Part shown: piece by piece, positions 35,529-43,697 of the stretch
How the letters are laid out: every line of letters begins with the position of its first letter
Position numbering within the stretch: position 1 is the first letter of the stretch
The notes under the pieces: model-generated
Databases searched by the model: none
What the model saw: the letters and a program-made list of their open reading frames with translations, nothing else
Told to the model about the DNA's origin: nothing
Assembly (NCBI GenBank): GCA_022360815.1
Contig: JAKSCC010000350.1
Coordinates: forward strand, 1-64,000
Length of the DNA: 64,000 bases
From: Desulfobacterales bacterium
GTDB lineage: Bacteria; Desulfobacterota; Desulfobacteria; Desulfobacterales; Desulfolunaceae
Direction of reading: 5' to 3'
Translations under genes and position numbers: made by a program

Positions 35529-37940
35529 TTAGTTACGGAGAGGCTTGCCGGTCTTGAGCATATGGGCGATACGAGCAACCGTCTTCTCTTCCTTGAGAAA
35601 ATCGATGAAAGCTTCTCTCTCGAGTCTTAAAATCGCCTCTTCGGTTAACTCGGTGCCGCACTTCACATCACCGCCTGCGATAACGTAGGCAATACGCTTG
35701 GCCAGCATGGCATCGTGTTCGGAAAGGAATCCTCCGTTTAACATGTTGAAGATCTCTGCATTCACCATACCGCAGCCTTCCCGTCCCATAACACGAAGCT
35801 TCTTCTTCATGGGAGGCGCATAACCGTCTTCGACCATACGCAAAACCTCTTTCTTGGCCTCGCCGATAAGAAGGTCGCGGTTAAAGACAATGCGGTCCTT
35901 TGTGGGAGAGAGGTGACCGTTGGCCACAGCCCCTGCCGCACTCATGGATACCGCTGCCATAGCGATCTTCATAAAAGTGGGAATAAAAAGTTTGGACAAA
36001 TCGGTGTCTTTCTCAACGCCCGCGGGAAGGGCTGTGATATACTTTTTCCAGAGGTTCAGGCAGCCACCCCCGGCAGGCAAAAGCCCCACGCCGATCTCAA
36101 CAAGGCCCATGTAAAGCTCTGCGTGCGCCACAATCTTATCGGCTGAAAGGCACACCTCGCAGCCGCCGCCCAGGGTCATGCCATAGGGGGCTGCCACAAC
36201 AGGAAAAGAGGAGTAGAGGGCTCGAAGCATCCCCATCTGACCTTTCTCAAGAAAGGCATCCAGTTCGTCGTAGGCACCCTTTTCTGCTTTATCCAAAACA
36301 AAGGCGAGGTCTGCACCGGCAGAAAAGGCGCCAGGCATGCCGCCCGCCTGGTTGCCGATCACAAGGCCCACACCGTTTTCATCCACATAATCAAGAGCCT
36401 GTCCCATAAAATCGACAATTTCACCATTCAAGGCGTTCATCTTGGTGGTGAACTCAAGGCAGTAGACCCCGTCGCCGATGTCGATAAGAGAGGCTGAAGG
36501 ACAAGAGAGAGCCACTTTGCCATCGGCCCTGGCTGCGGCAAGTGAGAGTGCGGAGGCGCTGAGGGGCACATCCACGTACTCGGCCCTCTCAAAGTCGTAG
36601 TACTGAGGAACGCCGGCTTCCACGCGATAAAAGGTCTCCACCCCAGATGAGAGCATCTGCTTCACCTTATCCGACACAGCCAGGCCTTCGGCTTCCATCT
36701 TTTCAACAGACTGTCGAACCCCAATGGCGTCCCACGCCTCAAAGGGTCCCACATCCCAGCCGTAGCCCCATTTCATGGCGTTGTCGATCTCAACCAGAGA
36801 GTCGGCAATCTCCGGAATGCGATTGGCACAGTACGTCATGGCGTTGGCCATGCACTTCCAGACAAATCGGGCCCCTTTGTCGTCGCCATACACAATGGCC
36901 CGCATCTTTTCGGCCAGAGTTTTTGCCTTTTTTGCTTCGTCAAGGCAGGGGAAAGAGGCTTTTTCTGCGTCAACATACTCGCCCGTGGCCGGATTCATCT
37001 GCTTTTTAAAGCGCTTTCCGTTTTCATCTCGGCCCTTCTTGTAGAACCCCTCTTTGGTCTTGTTGCCCAGTTTGTTCTCTTCCACCATCTTCTTGACAAA
37101 ATCAGGCACAACCACGGTATCGCGCATCTCGTCATCAGGGCAGAGTTCATAGGAGTTCTCGGCCACATGGACCATGGTGTCGAGACCCACGAGATCTGCG
37201 GTTCCGAAGATGGCGGTTCTCGGACGCCCCATGGCAGGGCCCAGAAGAGCATCGGCTTCAGCCAGAGTAATTCCGTCTTCAACCACAGCCTGCATCACGC
37301 GGCCCATGCCCTGAATACCGATACGGTTGCCGATGAAGTTGGGGGTATCTTTGGCCCACACGATCCCTTTGCCGAGGTAGACCTCACCAAAGTGCGCCAT
37401 GAAACCCAAAACCTCTTTCTTGGTCTCCACACCGGGAATAAGCTCCAGAAGGTGCATGTAGCGCACGGGGTTGAAGAAGTGGGTTCCGAGGAAGTGCTCT
37501 TTGAATCCGCTTGAGAGCCCCTCGGAAATTTTTGCAAGGGGAATGCCCGAGGTGTTGGAGCTGATGATGGCGTCTTCTTTTCGCACCTTGTCGATACGCG
37601 CAAAGAGCTCCTGCTTGATCTTGAGGTTCTCCACAACCACTTCGCAGATCCAGTCGCACTCGGCCAGCTTGTCGAAATCGTCTTCGAGGTTGCCGGTTTC
37701 GATAAGAGAGGCATCCTTTTTGGTCATAAACAGGGAAGGCTTGGCAGCCAGAGTGTTCTTCAAACCATTATCCACCATGCGGTTGCGCGCCGCAGGGTCT
37801 TTTTTCTCTTCACCTTCGAGGTCAAAGGGGACGATGTCCAAAAGAAGCACCTTCACCCCTGCACCGGCCAAAAGGGCCGCAATGCCGCCGCCCATGATCC
37901 CGGACCCGATCACTGCAGCTTTTCTGATTTTTCTACTCAT
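35529..37940 (-). CDS. 3-hydroxyacyl-CoA dehydrogenase/enoyl-CoA hydratase fusion
   Basis: 803 residues. Dehydrogenase half first: NAD site AVIGSGIMGGGIA near residue 10, SSNTSGIPL, HFFNPVRYM and the C-terminal HCDH domain; the crotonase-fold hydratase half follows, with GNQAGGMPGAFSAGADL and GMTLGGGCEVCLSAD. FadB/FadJ have the opposite domain order, so this is the dehydrogenase-first type common in delta-proteobacteria. The frame extends upstream, but the ATG at 37940 follows AGGAGGG. Acts with the downstream thiolase on acyl-CoA. Confidence 0.94.
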   Translation of the reverse strand: MSRKIRKAAVIGSGIMGGGIAALLAGAGVKVLLLDIVPFDLEGEEKKDPAARNRMVDNGLKNTLAAKPSLFMTKKDASLIETGNLEDDFDKLAECDWICEVVVENLKIKQELFARIDKVRKEDAIISSNTSGIPLAKISEGLSSGFKEHFLGTHFFNPVRYMHLLELIPGVETKKEVLGFMAHFGEVYLGKGIVWAKDTPNFIGNRIGIQGMGRVMQAVVEDGITLAEADALLGPAMGRPRTAIFGTADLVGLDTMVHVAENSYELCPDDEMRDTVVVPDFVKKMVEENKLGNKTKEGFYKKGRDENGKRFKKQMNPATGEYVDAEKASFPCLDEAKKAKTLAEKMRAIVYGDDKGARFVWKCMANAMTYCANRIPEIADSLVEIDNAMKWGYGWDVGPFEAWDAIGVRQSVEKMEAEGLAVSDKVKQMLSSGVETFYRVEAGVPQYYDFERAEYVDVPLSASALSLAAARADGKVALSCPSASLIDIGDGVYCLEFTTKMNALNGEIVDFMGQALDYVDENGVGLVIGNQAGGMPGAFSAGADLAFVLDKAEKGAYDELDAFLEKGQMGMLRALYSSFPVVAAPYGMTLGGGCEVCLSADKIVAHAELYMGLVEIGVGLLPAGGGCLNLWKKYITALPAGVEKDTDLSKLFIPTFMKIAMAAVSMSAAGAVANGHLSPTKDRIVFNRDLLIGEAKKEVLRMVEDGYAPPMKKKLRVMGREGCGMVNAEIFNMLNGGFLSEHDAMLAKRIAYVIAGGDVKCGTELTEEAILRLEREAFIDFLKEEKTVARIAHMLKTGKPLRN

Positions 37941-37981
37941 AATTCCCTCCTGTGCATCATAAATTACAATCACGCCATAAA

Positions 37982-37997
37982 ATGAATGATCGTTCAA
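37982..37997. promoter_or_regulatory. TetR-type operator candidate upstream of the beta-oxidation operon
   Basis: TGAATGATCGTTCA (6 of 7 pairs symmetric), 42 bases upstream of the dehydrogenase/hydratase start. Similar to the palindrome at 31169-31184 before the CoA-transferase. Confidence 0.5.
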
Positions 37998-38316
37998 TTT
38001 ATATATTGACAGAAAATGTTGTAACAAACCCCTATTTTGTGTGTCAAGGAAAAACCCAATGCATCAAATTACCTTTTACTATGTTGAATATTTATCTTTA
38101 AAAACAAATAAATATAAAATTATTCCTACCGGGAATAAGATCAAAAATATAATTTGTATACATACAATATAAGACAAGCTTAAACAATGAATGAAATATC
38201 ATTTAGGGATTTTCCCAAGAAAAACAAGCCCCCCACAACACCCAAGGTTCCCATCAAACCCCAAGAACCTCTTGATTGACTACCCTCCATCTGATAGAGA
38301 TGGTCGGTATATTTTT

Positions 38317-38328
38317 TACCAATCGGTA
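38317..38328. promoter_or_regulatory. palindrome TACCAATCGGTA
   Basis: Near-perfect palindrome (10 of 12) preceded by a related half-site GGTCGGTA, 75 bases upstream of the prenyltransferase-fold gene. Could be an operator for it. Confidence 0.3.
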
Positions 38329-38402
38329 CAACTTTTCGTATACAGACCCGAAGATCGGGGCCGGATAGGTCACCACAAAAGCGGGAAAGTGAGGTGACGT
38401 TC

Positions 38403-39452
38403 ATGGAGTTCAAAAGGTGGGATAAGGAGCATGTAGGGGACCTGGATCTTGAGGCCGTGCTTGCCTCCATTGTGGCGACACAGCTCCCTTCGGGGGAGAT
38501 TCCCTGGAGCGACCAAGACAAGACAGACCCCTGGGACCACGTGGAATCTGCCATGGGCCTCACCGTGGGAGGCGCCATTGCCGAGGCGCGTAAAGCCTTT
38601 GCCTGGCTCGCATCCATGCAGCTAGAAGATGGCAGCTGGTACGCCTCTTACAAACACGGTGTCCCAGAAGACCGCACCCACGACACCAACATGAGCAGCT
38701 ACCTTGCCGTAGGGGTTTACCACCACTTCCTCATCACCCGCGATCGAAATTTTCTCAACTTATACTGGCCCACCTTGAGAAAAGGCATCGACTTTGCTCT
38801 CTCCCTCCAGGCCCAAGGCGGCGAGATCCACTGGGCCAAAAGCCCTGAAGGCAAAGTGGACCCCATGGCCCTTCTCACGGGCTCCAGCTCCATCTTTATG
38901 AGCCTCAAATGCGGACTGGCCATCGCCTCAGAACTGGGATACACCATGGACTACTGGGTGTCGGGCATGCAGCGGGTACGCGACGCCATACGCACTCGAC
39001 CCCACTCCTTCAACATCGCCAAATCCCGGTTCTCCATGGATTGGTTCTACCCCATCTTGACCGGAGCCCTTACCGGAGCCGAAGCCCAAAAGCGGGTGGA
39101 GAAGTACTGGAAAAAATTTGTGGTGGAAGGCCAGGGCGTACGCTGCGTCTCTGATGAGCCATGGGTTACCGTGGCCGAAACGGCTGAATTTATTTTGGCG
39201 CTCTCCGCCATGGGCAACCACGAAAAGGCGAAAATTGTATTCGACTGGATCAAGGATGCCCGATTTGACGACGGATCGTACTGGTGTGGCTACACCTATC
39301 CAGATATGGTTATCTGGCCCGAAGAGAAGCTATCCTGGACCAATGGTGTGGTACTGATGGCTGCCGACACCCTCTTTGAACTCACCCCGGCTGCCCGTCT
39401 CTTCTCCCACGCATTCTGGAAGAAGCACCCATCGGTGGGCCGACACCTTTAG
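38403..39452 (+). CDS. prenyltransferase/squalene-oxidase-fold (alpha6 barrel) protein
   Basis: 349 residues rich in aromatic repeats of the alpha/alpha-barrel type: FAWLASMQLEDGSWYASYKHG, FALSLQAQGGEIHW and later IKDARFDDGSYWCGYTYPDM. These QLEDGSW and DDGSYW phrases resemble QW repeats of terpene cyclases and related glycan-active barrels. It has no signal peptide and no DxDD motif of cyclases that I can see, so an enzyme for glycan or lipid remodelling is only a guess. The ATG at 38403 is preferred to a GTG nine bases upstream because GAGG is well placed. The acyltransferase follows 26 bases later. Confidence 0.75.
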   Translation: MEFKRWDKEHVGDLDLEAVLASIVATQLPSGEIPWSDQDKTDPWDHVESAMGLTVGGAIAEARKAFAWLASMQLEDGSWYASYKHGVPEDRTHDTNMSSYLAVGVYHHFLITRDRNFLNLYWPTLRKGIDFALSLQAQGGEIHWAKSPEGKVDPMALLTGSSSIFMSLKCGLAIASELGYTMDYWVSGMQRVRDAIRTRPHSFNIAKSRFSMDWFYPILTGALTGAEAQKRVEKYWKKFVVEGQGVRCVSDEPWVTVAETAEFILALSAMGNHEKAKIVFDWIKDARFDDGSYWCGYTYPDMVIWPEEKLSWTNGVVLMAADTLFELTPAARLFSHAFWKKHPSVGRHL

Positions 39453-39478
39453 AAATTCATCATCTTTTGCACTGATCC

Positions 39479-40240
39479 GTGGAATACCCGCAGATCGCCA
39501 TACTTGAGAATCACACCGTGAAAAAAGACCATCGACCCTACTGGCTCAAACGCCTCTACATCTCGCTTCAAAAATATTACACCAACCGGTACATCCGTCC
39601 GCAGTGCGATGTGATGGGCCGAGGTGGAGCCTATATGAAGCCCTGGCATCTGGAACTTTTTGGCGGCCCCATTCGCATCGGCTCCTACCCCACGGTGATC
39701 GCCGCTCCGGATCGAAAGGTTCGGCTTACCGTCTGGTCCGACAACCCCCAAGCCAAAGGCATTACCATCGGAGACTACTGCCTTGTCTGCCCTGGAGTAC
39801 GTATCCTTTGCGCCAGTGAAGTCACCATTGGAGAAAGCTGCATGATGGCCAGTGGAGCCTACATCACAGACTCCGATTGGCACGGCATCTACGACAGAAG
39901 CCTTCCCATCGGAAACAGCGCCCCGGTGGTACTCGAAGAGAACGTCTGGGTAGGAGACAGTGCCATTATCTGCAAAGGGGTGCGCATCGGAAAAAACAGC
40001 ATCATTGGGGCCGGGGCTGTGGTGGCCTCCGACATCCCGGAAAATGCCATCGCCGTAGGCAATCCTGCCAAAGTCATCAAATACCTGGATCCTGAGGAGA
40101 AGATGACCACTCGTGGACACTGGTTAAAAGATCCGGGCAAACTGGCTCGCCAATTTGACATTATCGATAGAGATCAGCTCAAAGGGAACACCATACGAGG
40201 CTGGGTCAGGGCTCTTCTCTTTCCTCAAAAAGGGGACTGA
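39479..40240 (+). CDS. hexapeptide-repeat acyltransferase (LbetaH)
   Basis: 253 residues with a left-handed beta-helix: ITIGDYCLVCPGVRI, VTIGESCMMASGAYITDSDWHG, VWVGDSAIICKGVRIGKNSIIGAGAVVASDIPENAIAVGNPAKV. The (I/V)G repeats and closing AVGNPAKVIK are typical of O-acetyltransferases acting on sugars; the DSDWHG histidine may be catalytic. A GTG at 39479 is used as start; its binding site is poor and a GTG at 39518 is possible. Probably cotranscribed with the prenyltransferase-fold gene. Confidence 0.84.
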   Translation: MEYPQIAILENHTVKKDHRPYWLKRLYISLQKYYTNRYIRPQCDVMGRGGAYMKPWHLELFGGPIRIGSYPTVIAAPDRKVRLTVWSDNPQAKGITIGDYCLVCPGVRILCASEVTIGESCMMASGAYITDSDWHGIYDRSLPIGNSAPVVLEENVWVGDSAIICKGVRIGKNSIIGAGAVVASDIPENAIAVGNPAKVIKYLDPEEKMTTRGHWLKDPGKLARQFDIIDRDQLKGNTIRGWVRALLFPQKGD

Positions 40241-40270
40241 CCACCCTTTCTACCCCGGAGCACTCACACC

Positions 40271-40297
40271 AAAAGCCCCGCCAATGCGGGGTTTTTT
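40271..40297 (+). terminator. intrinsic terminator after the acyltransferase
   Basis: AAAAGCCCCGC-CAAT-GCGGGGTTTTTT, an 11-pair stem with tetraloop and T-run. Confidence 0.92.
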
Positions 40298-40327
40298 ACG
40301 TAGTTTGCCCTTACAGCACATTTTCGA

Positions 40328-40356
40328 TTTCCAATTTGTAAAAAAAGATGCATAAT
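40328..40356 (+). promoter_or_regulatory. candidate promoter
   Basis: TTTCCA (40328-40333), 17-base spacer, CATAAT (40351-40356), 70 bases before the next start codon. Confidence 0.4.
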
Positions 40357-40426
40357 GCAACTTCGAAAAAAATCTGTGTGTCTGTTTTTACAAGTGGAAC
40401 AACCAGTTAGGAGCAAGGAGCAGGAC

Positions 40427-40834
40427 ATGTCCAAAAGCATGACATTTGAAAAGGACATCGTACTTATCTATTACGAAGAGACCCCCCTGGCTTTTGCACG
40501 TATTGAAGAGATCTGGGAGGATGACAAGCCGGACTGGTTCCATGTCAAGCTGCTCTTTCTGCAGCTCCCCGTCCATTCGGCAACCTGGATTTTAAGGGGA
40601 GCTTATATTGACGGCGATGAATTCACCATGGGTGGCAAGCGCATGCGCCTTGAAAAGGTGGTTTGCCCTGAAGAAGAGCGTGGCGAAGACTTTGACACCC
40701 CAGAGATGGAGCTCAAAGAGTTCCCCGAAATGGATGCTTCCATACCACTGGAAGAACCCGTGGCTGTCAACGACGCCGAAAGCGCTCCCCAGCAGGATGC
40801 TGAGGTAATTCAGTTCCCCTTCGGACGAAACTGA
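40427..40834 (+). CDS. conserved hypothetical protein
   Basis: 135 residues. Residues 5-80 form a compact beta-rich part (IVLIYYEETPLAFARIEEIW, then WFHVKLLFLQLP and TMGGKRMRLEKV) and residues 85-135 are acidic and proline-containing, ending IQFPFGRN. No family is recognised; the ordered part could be a small ligand- or RNA-binding barrel. The ATG at 40427 follows AAGGAG, although the frame opens at 40355. It precedes the DUF1848 gene by 23 bases. Confidence 0.72.
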   Translation: MSKSMTFEKDIVLIYYEETPLAFARIEEIWEDDKPDWFHVKLLFLQLPVHSATWILRGAYIDGDEFTMGGKRMRLEKVVCPEEERGEDFDTPEMELKEFPEMDASIPLEEPVAVNDAESAPQQDAEVIQFPFGRN

Positions 40835-40857
40835 TACAGCGGCTCCCAAGCTCGGCT

Positions 40858-41715
40858 ATGGCAGTACAAAAAACCGTCTTATCCATCTCCCGTCGTAGCG
40901 ACATTCCAGCCCATCACTTGGGCTGGCTGATGGCGTGTGTTGAAAAGGGTGAGGCCACCGTGACTCACCCTTACACCGGAAGAATATCCACCGTCTCCAT
41001 CACCCCAGAAACCGTTCACTCCATGGTCCTCTGGACCAAAAATCCTGGTCCCCTTCTGGAGACCGGGGCCCTCTTGAAACTCCTTGAAAAAGGGTTTCAT
41101 CTCTTTCTTAACTATACACTCAACAGCCCCTCCTTTGTTTTAGAGCCCAACACCCTTCCCTTAGACAAGCGCCTTTCACAAATGCACCGCCTCTGCCAAA
41201 TCCTTGGCCCCGAGGCCATTTCCTGGCGATTTGATCCCATCTGCCACTGGAAAGATGCGGCAGGAAACAGCCACAACAACCTCTCACACTTTCACAAAAT
41301 CGCCCACGCCGCAGGAAAGGCTGGCATCTCACGCTGCATCACAAGCTTTGTGGACCTCTACCCCAAGGTGATCAGGCGAGCCAAAACCTGTGGCATAACA
41401 TTGACGGACCCGCCGATCCATGAGAAGGTAGCCACCGTTTTGTCTTTAAACAAGCACCTTATGCCACTCGGTATTTCGCTTTTTACCTGCTGCGAAAACG
41501 AGGTGCAGAGTGCCCTTCCTTTTGGCAGTGGTATTGAGCCCTCGGCATGCATCCCCGGCCCCCTTCTCGGACGTCTCTTTGGCGCAAACCTCTCACTGGC
41601 CAAAGACAGCGGCCAACGAAATGGCCACGGGTGCCGGTGCACAAAAAGCAGAGAGATCGGCTCCTACGGCAGACACCCCTGCCCCACGGGCTGCCTCTAC
41701 TGCTACGCCTCGTGA
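40858..41715 (+). CDS. DUF1848 protein, putative iron-sulfur/radical SAM-like
   Basis: 285 residues. Start KTVLSISRRSDIPA, middle FLNYTLNSP and ISWRFDPI, and a C-terminal cysteine cluster CRCTKSREIGSYG followed by CPTGCLYCYA. This is the DUF1848 family, which resembles spore photoproduct lyase-like radical SAM proteins with a terminal Fe-S site; no reaction is established. Likely cotranscribed with the preceding hypothetical gene. Confidence 0.88.
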   Translation: MAVQKTVLSISRRSDIPAHHLGWLMACVEKGEATVTHPYTGRISTVSITPETVHSMVLWTKNPGPLLETGALLKLLEKGFHLFLNYTLNSPSFVLEPNTLPLDKRLSQMHRLCQILGPEAISWRFDPICHWKDAAGNSHNNLSHFHKIAHAAGKAGISRCITSFVDLYPKVIRRAKTCGITLTDPPIHEKVATVLSLNKHLMPLGISLFTCCENEVQSALPFGSGIEPSACIPGPLLGRLFGANLSLAKDSGQRNGHGCRCTKSREIGSYGRHPCPTGCLYCYAS

Positions 41716-41727
41716 ATGTTCAGCCTA

Positions 41728-41914
41728 GCCTCCGGCGGGTCGCTTTTTTTTAAAAAAAGCTCCGCAAAAAACCTTTCCATTGCCCCAAAGGGCGATGAAA
41801 ATGGAGCGTGGGATTAAAACATAAAAATCAAATCACTGAAATTTGAGCCAGTGCTTTTAAAAACTGTTTATCAAACTTTACAAAAGTTTGCCCCCCGGCA
41901 GGGCTGCCGGAGGC
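41728..41914 (+). repeat. dispersed palindromic repeat, full copy D
   Basis: 187-base intergenic element bounded by perfect 9-bp inverted ends GCCTCCGGC (41728-41736) and GCCGGAGGC (41906-41914). Inside are GGGTCGC-T8-A7-GCTCCGC, a GCCC/GGGC hairpin, and AAACTTT-ACA-AAAGTTT (41873-41889). Partial copies elsewhere in the window share either end. No reading frame. Confidence 0.7.
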
Positions 41915-41950
41915 AAATGATGGCTCAATGGATGGCAAAGACCAAAAAAT

Positions 41951-42970
41951 ATGAAAAAGTTCAAAATCGGCAATATAGAGATGGAGAGCCCCACGGTGAT
42001 GGCGCCTCTGGCAGGGGTCACCAACCTTCCCTTTCGCCTTATGACCAAAGAGATGGGCGCAGGGCTTGTGGTATCGGAGATGGTAAGCGCCAGCGGACTC
42101 ATTTACGAGTCCGAAAAAACGTTCCGCCTTATGGAGAGCAGGCCCGAAGAGAAACCCCTTGCCATTCAACTTTTTGGAGCAGACCCCGGTATCATGGCCG
42201 AAGCTGCCAAGCGGGTTGAAGCAACAGGCTGCGAGATGATCGATATCAACTGCGGTTGCTCGGTAAAAAAAGTGCTTAAAACCGGATCGGGTTCGGCCCT
42301 CATGGGGACACCCAAACTGGCCAAAGAGATCTTCAAGGCTGTAAAGGATGCGATATCCATTCCACTGACCGTCAAAATGCGATCCGGCTGGGACGCATCC
42401 GGCGAAGATGCCCTTCTTCTTGCACGATATGCCCAAGAGGCCGGAGTCGATGCCGTGGCTGTTCACCCGCGAACCGCCCGCCAAGCGTTTCGGGGGCATT
42501 CCGACTGGTCCATCATCAAAAAGGTAAAAGAATCTCTCACCATTCCGGTCATTGGAAACGGCGATATTCATACCCCAGAAGATGCCATTTCCATGTTTGA
42601 TACGACGGGCTGCGATGCGGTGATGATTGGCAGGGCCGCCATCGGCGATCCAGCTCTTTTTAAACGCACAAATGCCCTGATATCAGGACAGATCGTAAAG
42701 CCGACCCTGACAGAGCATTTTCGTATGATGGAGCGATACTTTATCGATACCCTTGACTACTTTACCGACGAATTTATCGCTTGCAAAACCATGAGAAGCC
42801 GTCTGGGATGGTTTGTCAAAGGCCTGCCCGGCTCCAGCGCTTTTCGAAAAGAGCTGGTGGCCCTTACCACTCGCAAACAGGGGCTGGAACTGATTCACAA
42901 CTACCACCACCACCTCGCCACCGACGAAATGGCAGAAAAAGTAGAACTCACGGGCCGATTCTCTGGATAG
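41951..42970 (+). CDS. dusB: tRNA-dihydrouridine synthase B
   Basis: FMN enzyme reducing uridine in the D-loop of tRNA. 339 residues: APLAGVTNLPFR at the FMN site, IQLFGADP, DINCGCSVKKV with the catalytic Cys (second of the two), VAVHPRTARQAFRGHSDW, IPVIGNGDI and MIGRAAIGDP. The usual NxGCP reads NCGCS here, a small variation. In many bacteria dusB precedes fis; none is present. A hairpin terminator follows. Confidence 0.94.
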   Translation: MKKFKIGNIEMESPTVMAPLAGVTNLPFRLMTKEMGAGLVVSEMVSASGLIYESEKTFRLMESRPEEKPLAIQLFGADPGIMAEAAKRVEATGCEMIDINCGCSVKKVLKTGSGSALMGTPKLAKEIFKAVKDAISIPLTVKMRSGWDASGEDALLLARYAQEAGVDAVAVHPRTARQAFRGHSDWSIIKKVKESLTIPVIGNGDIHTPEDAISMFDTTGCDAVMIGRAAIGDPALFKRTNALISGQIVKPTLTEHFRMMERYFIDTLDYFTDEFIACKTMRSRLGWFVKGLPGSSAFRKELVALTTRKQGLELIHNYHHHLATDEMAEKVELTGRFSG

Positions 42971-42988
42971 CCTAACACCCCAGACGCG

Positions 42989-43024
42989 AAAAGGGGTTTG
43001 CCTTCCACAAAAAGCAAACCCTTT
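42989..43024. terminator. convergent terminator
   Basis: AAAGGGGTTTGC and GCAAACCCTTT (one bulged base) after dusB and touching the stop of the small membrane protein gene on the other strand. Confidence 0.75.
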
Positions 43025-43222
43025 CTAGCCAAAGTAGAACTTAAGCCCAATAAGAATCACCAAAACCACAAGAATAAGAATTCCCGGAAGTGTGGTCCAG
43101 GATCGAATCCACGGTTCACCCTGGGCCATGAGACGATCCCGCTCGCGGGCGTACCATCGCCCCAGAATCAAAGCCACCCCCACGATGGCGATATAGCCAA
43201 TGTATGCTTGCAATTTCTCCAC
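43025..43222 (-). CDS. small two-helix membrane protein
   Basis: 65 residues with two hydrophobic helices (about 5-22 and 43-63) joined by a charged, arginine-rich loop. GTG start at 43222 has a perfect AAGGAGGGG 4 bases upstream, which strongly supports translation. No family recognised. Confidence 0.7.
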   Translation of the reverse strand: MEKLQAYIGYIAIVGVALILGRWYARERDRLMAQGEPWIRSWTTLPGILILVVLVILIGLKFYFG

Positions 43223-43697
43223 ATTCCCCTCCTTAGGTCATCCAGCATCCCACCCTATCAGGCCCTTAAAAGAACCGCTGCTGTTTGAGCACTTTTCTAC
43301 CTTATTATGGCCCCGCTCGGGGTCGCATAGCTATTAAACCATTGCCTTCTTTGAGACAACCTATTTTTAGCCCCAAACAATTCTGTTTGACATCATTAGA
43401 AATATCTGTTAGCTCACTCAAATCCGCATAAAAAAAGATGTGTCAGTCTCTTCAGACTGGCCATCATTTCTGAGGGACGAGTAAATGTTTCAGTGCTGAC
43501 CTCTTCGCTCATGAAATGATAACTTACCGCAATTTTTATCATGACGCCATATAGGGAAGGTCCCCCTTCTCTGCCCGCTGACGAGGCGATATTTGTGGTT
43601 TCATCTCACAACAAGTCCTCAAATCGTCTGGGCTGGCGACACCGGCACGCCCACTGCCATAAGAGTTGCGCTCCATCACCAGGCACAGGAGTATTTT
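43223..43697. other. intergenic region before the Asn/His/Gln-rich gene
   Basis: About 475 bases between divergent genes. A stem CAGTCT-CTTC-AGACTG with outer GATG/CATC pairs lies at 43437-43466; it lacks a T-run. Promoters of both neighbours must lie here, but I cannot place them with confidence. Confidence 0.4.

Larger units (their letters stand above)
37941..38402. other. AT-rich divergent regulatory region
   Basis: About 460 bases between the beta-oxidation operon and the prenyltransferase-fold gene, strongly AT-rich at 38020-38200. It holds two operator-like palindromes annotated separately and a weaker AATGA-N4-TCATT repeat at about 38190-38203. No gene is visible. Confidence 0.55.

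Noticed and set aside
38190..38203. third acyl-CoA operator (AATGA-AATA-TCATT)
   Set aside because: Shorter and off-consensus compared with the sites at 31169 and 37982; AT-rich context makes it likely by chance.
39449..40120. 223-codon frame opposite the acyltransferase
   Set aside because: Antisense of the hexapeptide repeats; no support for translation.
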